Assembly (NCBI GenBank): GCA_002887195.1
Contig: PJAB01002082.1
Span: 1 to 10,599, forward strand
Reading direction: 5' to 3'
Length of the DNA: 10,599 nucleotides
Source: Chrysochromulina parva
Lineage: Eukaryota; Haptophyta; Prymnesiales; Chrysochromulinaceae
Below the pieces are notes generated by a model. The model searched no databases, had not been told where the DNA came from, and worked only from the letters and a program-made list of their open reading frames with translations. Both the position numbers and the translations under genes were made by a program. This document shows positions 1-6,000 of the stretch, piece after piece (within the stretch, counting starts at the first letter, position 1; each line of letters opens with the position of its first letter).

Positions 1-21
1 ATAGAGCGACTTGATGCGTGC
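1..21 (-). other. Exon 21 (partial): continuation of Y domain
   Basis: Seven codons, ARIKSLY, follow CTTCATCAG at 22-30 and run off the window. A second copy of the same 21 bases lies at 79-99, also behind CTTCATCAG, so the exon could instead begin at 99 if that unit is retained. Confidence 0.5.
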
Positions 22-3000
22 CTGATGAAGGAGGCAATCAGAGGCTATCAGAGGCAATCAGAGGACGCTCGGATCCCTATAGAGCGACTTGATGCGTGCC
101 TGATGAAGGAGGCAATCAGAACCGCTCAGAGGCAATCGGAGAGGTGATCAGAGGCAATCGGAGAGGTGATCAGAGGCAATCAGAGGTCATCCGAAGCGAT
201 CTAAGGCAACGCGGATGAGCGATTGAATGCATGCATCAAATGCGGTCCGGATGAGCGATTGAATGCATGCATCAAATGCAGTCCGGATGAGCGATTGAAT
301 GCATGCCTCCGGGATGGACACGATCTCAAAAAGGCGGCTGGCTGATGAGGAGGTCAATCAGCAGGCACTCATAGGCGCAATCAGACGAGAGGATACCTCG
401 GGTGTGGACGCGATCTCAAAAGGCGAGCGCCCGTGGTCCATCGGCAACGGTTCTTTGAATCTGATCGAGGGGAGATATGTCACGTCGGAGAGCGACTCGG
501 ACCACGGGATGGCTTTCTTCGGAGGGACCTGATGAGGGGGGCAATTAGAGGTCATCAGAGGCCATCCGAGGTCATCCGAGGTCATCCGAGGCTATCAGAC
601 GCACGAAGACATGGCGTCCCTCAACGACGTGGTGCGCGGCGCTGGGATAGTGCGACGTGAAAAGAGGCCCTCCTTCGCCCTCGTCGTCTTCGTCGTACTG
701 CACCTCGTGCAACCGACGCGACAAAGCGCCGTGTTGGGCGCCGATGCCGAAGAGCTCTCGCACGCTGCCCGATACGGCGCTCACGGATCGGAGGGAGAGG
801 GTTCGTCCGCATGCAATTGACGAAGCCGGAGCTGCTGCCGAGTCAGTGGCGCCCAGCATGGCGCCCGGCATGGCGGCCGGGTGCTTGAATGAGGCGCCGT
901 ACTGGGCTCTTGCATGCGAGGCGGAGGGCGCCCCCAAGTGCTTGAAGGACTGCGTGATCGCGCTTCCGGCCTCGCTGATCCAGTGGCCGAGCATCGAAGC
1001 GAGAGGTGAGGGAGGGCACTCGGGTGCGTCGTTGAGTGCGCTCTCCGGGGGCGAGGGCGGCACCGAGGGGGGCGATGGCCTCTGACGAAACCGGCCCCCA
1101 AAGGCGGGGGTGTGACGAAACCGGCCCCCAAAGGCGGGGTTGTGACGAAACCGGGACCAAGGCGATTCCGGCGCCGTACCGGGCGCGCACGGCGCCGTAC
1201 CGGGCGCGACCGGCGCGATCGGCTCGGCTGCGGCGAAGAGACGAAACCCTGCTTGGAGCCAGGTCAACTTACGCACCGCACTTTGGAAGCGCAATCCCCG
1301 GATGGCGGAGACAGCTTCGCTGAACCGACTGCCTCTGTCCGAGGCCCGGAGACCGTTGCCGGTCGACCTGTCGGCCACGATGTCGCTGGCGATCGTTTCG
1401 TGTGGCGCCGCGCGACGCTTCCGGGCCTTGACCAGGAACTTTCCGCGAAGCTCGTCGGGGGAGGGGAGTCGGAAGGGGGGAAGGCCGGTGTAGAGTACGG
1501 GGGGGGCGAGGCGATCACCGCATTCCTCGAGGAGGATGTCGACGAGCACCTCCTGCGTTACGTTTGAGCGACGCCATCAGAGGCCATCAGAGGCAATCAA
1601 TGATAGGTATATAGATGTAACAGCACCTCTTGTGTGCGTCTCAATCTCGCAATCTCACCTGCTGCTCGGTCGAGCAATGCATCTCGAGCGAGAGTGTGAT
1701 CGGGAACGGCGATGTGACGAAACCCTCCTCGACGATCGCCCGGATGCAATCACGGAACGCAATCGGCTTGATGAGGGTGTTTCCGTGGGTGACACAGGGC
1801 TCGCCATCCGCACCGTCAAAGCAGTCTAGCTCGACGCAGCGGCACCCCATGCGCAAGAGGCGCCGGTACCTGTCCAACAGGGTGGGGCGTTGTGGTGAGC
1901 ACGTGCATGCAAGGCAGGCCATCAGCAGCTGGCGCCGGTACCTGTCCGTTGCGGCGCAATCAGGTGCAATCAGGTGCACTTAGGTGCAATCAGGTGCACA
2001 CGGGTGCTATCAGAGAGGTCCTCGTACATGTCGGATGAGGTCGGAGATCTCAATCTCAATCTCAATCTCAATCTCAATCTCGTACATGTCGGTTGAGGCG
2101 CGCGAGGTGAGTTGATTGCCCTCGAGGTACGAGTTATGCGACGAGTTGCAATAGTAGTCCGAGAGCGGCAGCGTCATATCATCGACGACCGAGGAGCGGG
2201 TACGGGGGTCGAAGGCGTCATTATGAGGCGAGAAGAGGGCCGCACGAAACTGAGTTTCGTCCAGCCATTCGTCTGAAAAGGCGTTGCCGCTTCCACAACT
2301 GCTTCCACAACTGCTTCCACAACTGCTTCCACAACTGCTTCCACAACTGCTTCCACAACTGCTTCCACAACTGTGAACGTTGACGCCGTGGAAGGGCACC
2401 TGCCGGTAAACTTGCCGCCACTCCGCCTCAAGCTCCGCCTCCGTCGCGTCTTGCATGCCCTGCTCATCGCGCAGAAACCGAAGGAAGCCGGCCTTGGGCA
2501 TCACCTTCGTGCCCGACACGACGCCTCGATGGCCGTTACTGCCCACTTCGAACGCCGGCACGGCGCTCGCATACCTGTGGACGTGCGGACGCCGTGGTGG
2601 GCACTCGCATGCAGCCCGCGCGGTGCGCGCCGGCACGGCGCGATCTGATCGCATACCGATCAAGCTCAATATCAATCTCAATCTCAATCGCATACCGATC
2701 GAAGAGGTCGGAGATCGCAATCTCCTTGGAGCGCAGCTCGCGGTCCAGAATGTCGAGCACCTGCTGCGCGTTGACGCGGCCTCCATTGGGAGGCGCCGTG
2801 GTGAGCACCTTCTGCGCGTTGAACCCCGCCACGTCACCAGTGCCGGCCTGACGACCATCGGGTACAGCGCCCATCACGGCGCCACATGTACGCGCCGCGT
2901 TGAGCTCCGCGAGCCTCGCCACGCGAGATCGCTCGGCGCGCTCGCATGCATCGGCGCATGCATTCTGAGCCCACTCGAGCGTCTGGATGATGTTGAGGCG

Positions 3001-6000
3001 TACGAAGCACTCCAACAGCTCCCTGCGGTGGAGGAAGGAGGCGCCCGAGGGCAATCTCAGGGTAAATCTCTGGGCAATCTCGAGGTAAATCTCGGGGGCA
3101 ATCTCGGTGGTAATCTCAACTCTTAATCTCGGTTCCATCTCGAGGGAAATCTAAGTGGCAATCTAGGGGACAATCTCGGCGCACCTGGCATTGAGCAGCC
3201 CGTCGCTCTTGGCATCGGACGCTCGAAAGCAAGCGAGCACGAGCGCCACGAGCTCCGGCGGGAAAGAGTGCCGCTGCTGATGCACCGAGCGCACCATCGC
3301 CTGCAGTCCATCCAGACGCGGTCGTCGGTCGCTACAAAGGAGGCAATCTCGGGGACAATCTCGGCGCACCATCGCCTGCAGTCCGGTCATCCAGACGCGG
3401 TAGTCGGTCGCTTCATTGGGGGCAATCTCGGGGACAATCTCGGCGCACCTGCAGACCGGTCATCCAGACGCGGTAGTCGGTCGCTTCATTGGGGGCAATC
3501 TCGGGGACAATCTCGGCGCACCTGCAGACCGGTCATCCAGACGCGGTAGTCGGTCGCTTCATTGGGCACGATGTCGAGCGCCCGTTGACCCTCCGCGACG
3601 CCATATGAGTTCAACATGAGCGTGATGCAAGGCGTGTTGAAGTCCGGGTGGCGAGAAGCATGCACGGAGAGGATCTCGTGCACGAGCACCTGTGAATGGG
3701 AAGGAAGGCGAAGCGCTGGGGTGAGCACTTGCATGCACGGAGAGGATCTCGTGCACGAGCACCTGATGAGGGAGGCAATCAGAGGTCATCATCAGAGGTC
3801 ATCATCAGAGGTCATCGAGTGATCATCAAGTGGTATCTCGTGCACGAGCACCGCTCTCCCGCGCCATGACCAACGCAGAGGTCGGAGATCGCAATCTCAA
3901 TCTCAATCTCAATCTCAATCTCACCGCTCTCCCGCGCCATGACCAACGAAGCAGCTCGCCGTGAGACGAGAGCTGGAGGAAGGCTGGCTTGGGCCGTTGA
4001 CCTGTGGGGAAGGCGATGCGCCGTGGTGAGCACTTGCATGCAGCTGGAGGACGGCTGGCTTGGGCCGTTGACGAAACCCGACGAGCGGAGGACGCGTGGC
4101 AATCAGTGGCCATCAAGTGATCCTCCTCGGCCATCAGTGGTCATCATCAGAGGTCATCATCGGTCATCATCAGAGGTCATCATCGGAGGTCATCATCGAA
4201 GGTCATCATCGAAGGTCATCGAATCATCATCGAAGGTCATCGAAGGAGATCAAGTGACCATCAAGTGGTCATCACCTCGCTTGGAGAGCAGCAGATAAGT
4301 TCCCGTCGCCATTTGACGAATCGCGCGCGCTTCGGCATCGGTGAGCGCCGTGGTGAGCGTCGCCATTTGACGAATCGCGCGCGCTTCGGCGTCGGTGAGC
4401 GCCGTGGTGAGCGCCGCATGCAGATGGTCGGGTAGCTCACGCCGCGGCGCCGCGCCGTCAGCGCCGCTCGACGACGACGGCGCACCGAGGAGCTGCTCGC
4501 GCTCGCGACGACGCGGACCTGTGGGGAAGCGAGCAAGGCGCCGTGGTGAGCACTCCTTCCTCGCACGCAGCCCGCACCCCATCCGCTGAAGAGGTTGGAG
4601 CGTCGTGGTGAGCACCCCGCCGTGGTGAGCACCCCGCCGTGGTGAGCACCCCGCCCGCTGAAGAGGTTGGGGCGTGAGCGTACCTCGGCGCTGTCGTGAG
4701 CGCAGTCGGGTCTCTTGGCGGTGCTCGTACCGGTAAGTGTAACGAATGTATACGGCAGAGCCGACGAGGAGGAGCACACGCGCCACATTTGCGGGGATGC
4801 CCGCGATCAACGCGAAGCGCACGTCGGGTTCGGGCAGCACCGCCTGCCCAACGCCCGCGACGGCGACGACCAGGGCGCTGATCGAGAGGGCCAAATGCGT
4901 CAGACCTGATGAGGGAGATCATCATAGGCCATCAGAGGCAGGGCCCAATGCGTCAGACCGAGGAGCCCAAAGAAGAAGAGAGTTGATGAGGGAGATCATC
5001 AGAGGCAATCAGAGGCAATCAGAGGCAATCAGAGGGTTCGTCAGACCGAGGAGCCCAAAGAAGAAAAGAGTTGATGAGGGAGATCATCAGAGGCAATCAG
5101 AGGCCATCAGAGGCAATCAGAGGGTTCGTCAGACCGAGGAGCCCAAAGAAGAAAAGAGTCCTCTTATGGATCTTGCGAGATGCAATCCCGGCGAGGATCG
5201 TCGTCATCAACGAGAGGCTGATGGTGAGCACCGCGAGGACGACCCAAGCGGGCTGCCAGCCGAGACGGACCGCCTGCGGAAGAGCGCTCACGACAGCGCC
5301 ATGCCCGAGCAAAGGGGGAAAGGGGGGGACGCCGTGGTGAGCGCCGTGGTGAGCGCATGCAAGCAATCGCGTACTCTCGGGTGCAATCTCGGTGTTAATC
5401 TCGGTGTACCTGTATGATCTGAGAGAGAGAGGGACGACCTCGCAATCTCGGGTGCAATCTCGGTGGTAATCTCGGCGCACCTGTATGGTCCACCAGAGCA
5501 GGAAGGCGTGCCAGATCACCTGATGAGGGACGCAATCAGAGGTCATCAGAGGAGCCATCAGACGCAATCAGGAAGGCGTGCCAGATCACCGAGATGAAAA
5601 AGTCGATCCCAGCGAAGCCCTGGTAGTAAGTCTTACGCAGCGTCTGGCGCCGCTCCATCATGTCGAAGGTTTTCGTCTTCACGTACCTGTGGGGAAGGCG
5701 AGGCGCCGTGGTGAGCACTTGCATGCCGCTCCATCATGTCGAAGGTTTTCGTCTTCACGTACCTGTGGGGAAGGCGAGGCGCCGTGGTGAGCACTTGCAA
5801 TGCCGCACCATCATGTCGAACTCGCGGGGATTGCACTCTCGGCGCACCGGTCGGGGGCAATCTCGGGGGCAATCTCGGAGGCAATCTCGCGGGCACTCGC
5901 GGGGATTGAACTCTCGGCGCACCGGTAGCCCCACGCGCGACGCGCGACGCACTCGAGCACGAGGAAGAGCATGAGGCACGTGAACGCGAACGCGGGCGCC

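Larger units (their letters stand above)
611..1552 (-). other. Exon 19: end of X domain and long low-complexity X-Y linker
   Basis: Begins EVLVDILLEECGDRL, then LPSPDELRGKFLVKARKR, the end of the X domain, where the second substrate-contacting Lys of PLC-delta1 appears as Arg (K-A-R). It then runs about 265 codons of linker with a 10-residue tandem repeat (FGGRFRHTPA type), a 7-residue repeat (APGTAPC) and a run QYDEDDEGEGG near the end. Acidic X-Y linkers are known to autoinhibit PLCs by covering the active site, so the same is plausible here. Part of the linker could be an unrecognised intron. The frame is open throughout. Confidence 0.75.
2390..3300 (-). other. Exons 14-17: EF-hand region of the PI-PLC
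   Basis: Splicing 3185 to 3022 rebuilds a 12-residue EF-hand loop, D808-A-K-S-D-G-L-L-N-A-R-E819. It has acidic residues at loop positions 1, 5 and 12 and Gly at 6, but Lys at position 3, so calcium binding may be weak. It continues ELLECFVRLNIIQTLEWAQ. A later segment (VLDILDRELRSKE, then ISDLFDRYASAVPAFEVG, then FLRFLRDEQG) matches the second EF lobe that precedes the X domain in PLCs. An Ala/Arg-rich insert of about 48 residues sits in exon 3022-2809. Confidence 0.75.
3522..4276 (-). other. Exons 11-13: PH domain of the PI-PLC
   Basis: After splicing, MATGTYLLLSKRG joins QRPKPAFLQLSSHGELLRW and then VLVHEILSVHASRHPDFNTP. The domain ends with DIVPNEATDYRVWMTGLQ, where W774 and GLQ match the C-terminal helix of PLC PH domains (pattern W..GL). 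In PI-PLCs this domain binds phosphoinositides or partner proteins. Splice phases are G|GT at 4276/4001, then phase 0 at 3925/3689 and 3522/3300. The joined protein is convincing only when the repeat-filled introns are removed, which supports the splice model. Confidence 0.8.

Noticed and set aside
1..200. Regular short repeats resembling a CRISPR array
   Set aside because: The repeats (ggcaatcagagg and variants) are degenerate, have no constant spacers and sit in an intron of a eukaryotic gene. The same applies to 6382-6600 and 4906-5134.
2041..2085. Glu-Ile repeat protein (EIEIEI) from the GATTGA tract
   Set aside because: The tract lies in intron 17. Removing it restores the PLC X-domain pattern DMYRRLL exactly.
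1659..2250. Bacterial-type PI-PLC or a toxin-like phospholipase
   Set aside because: The X domain sits with PH, EF-hand and Y segments and introns, the layout of eukaryotic signalling PLCs.
3385..3603. Duplicated PH-domain end as a protein repeat
   Set aside because: The period is 73 bases, not a multiple of three, so copies fall out of frame and are best read as intron content.
4250..4894. Two genes, a membrane protein ending near 4680 and a separate PLC starting near 4500
   Set aside because: No stop occurs in the shared frame and no promoter-like gap or start with better context is seen. The intron between is of the same A type and phase as the rest. Kept as the main alternative.
5763..5803. 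GC-AG introns with donor GCAAGTGCTC inside family A blocks
   Set aside because: The GC donor is possible by sequence, but the copied GT at the exon edge restores phase and exact protein in every case, so GC donors are not needed.
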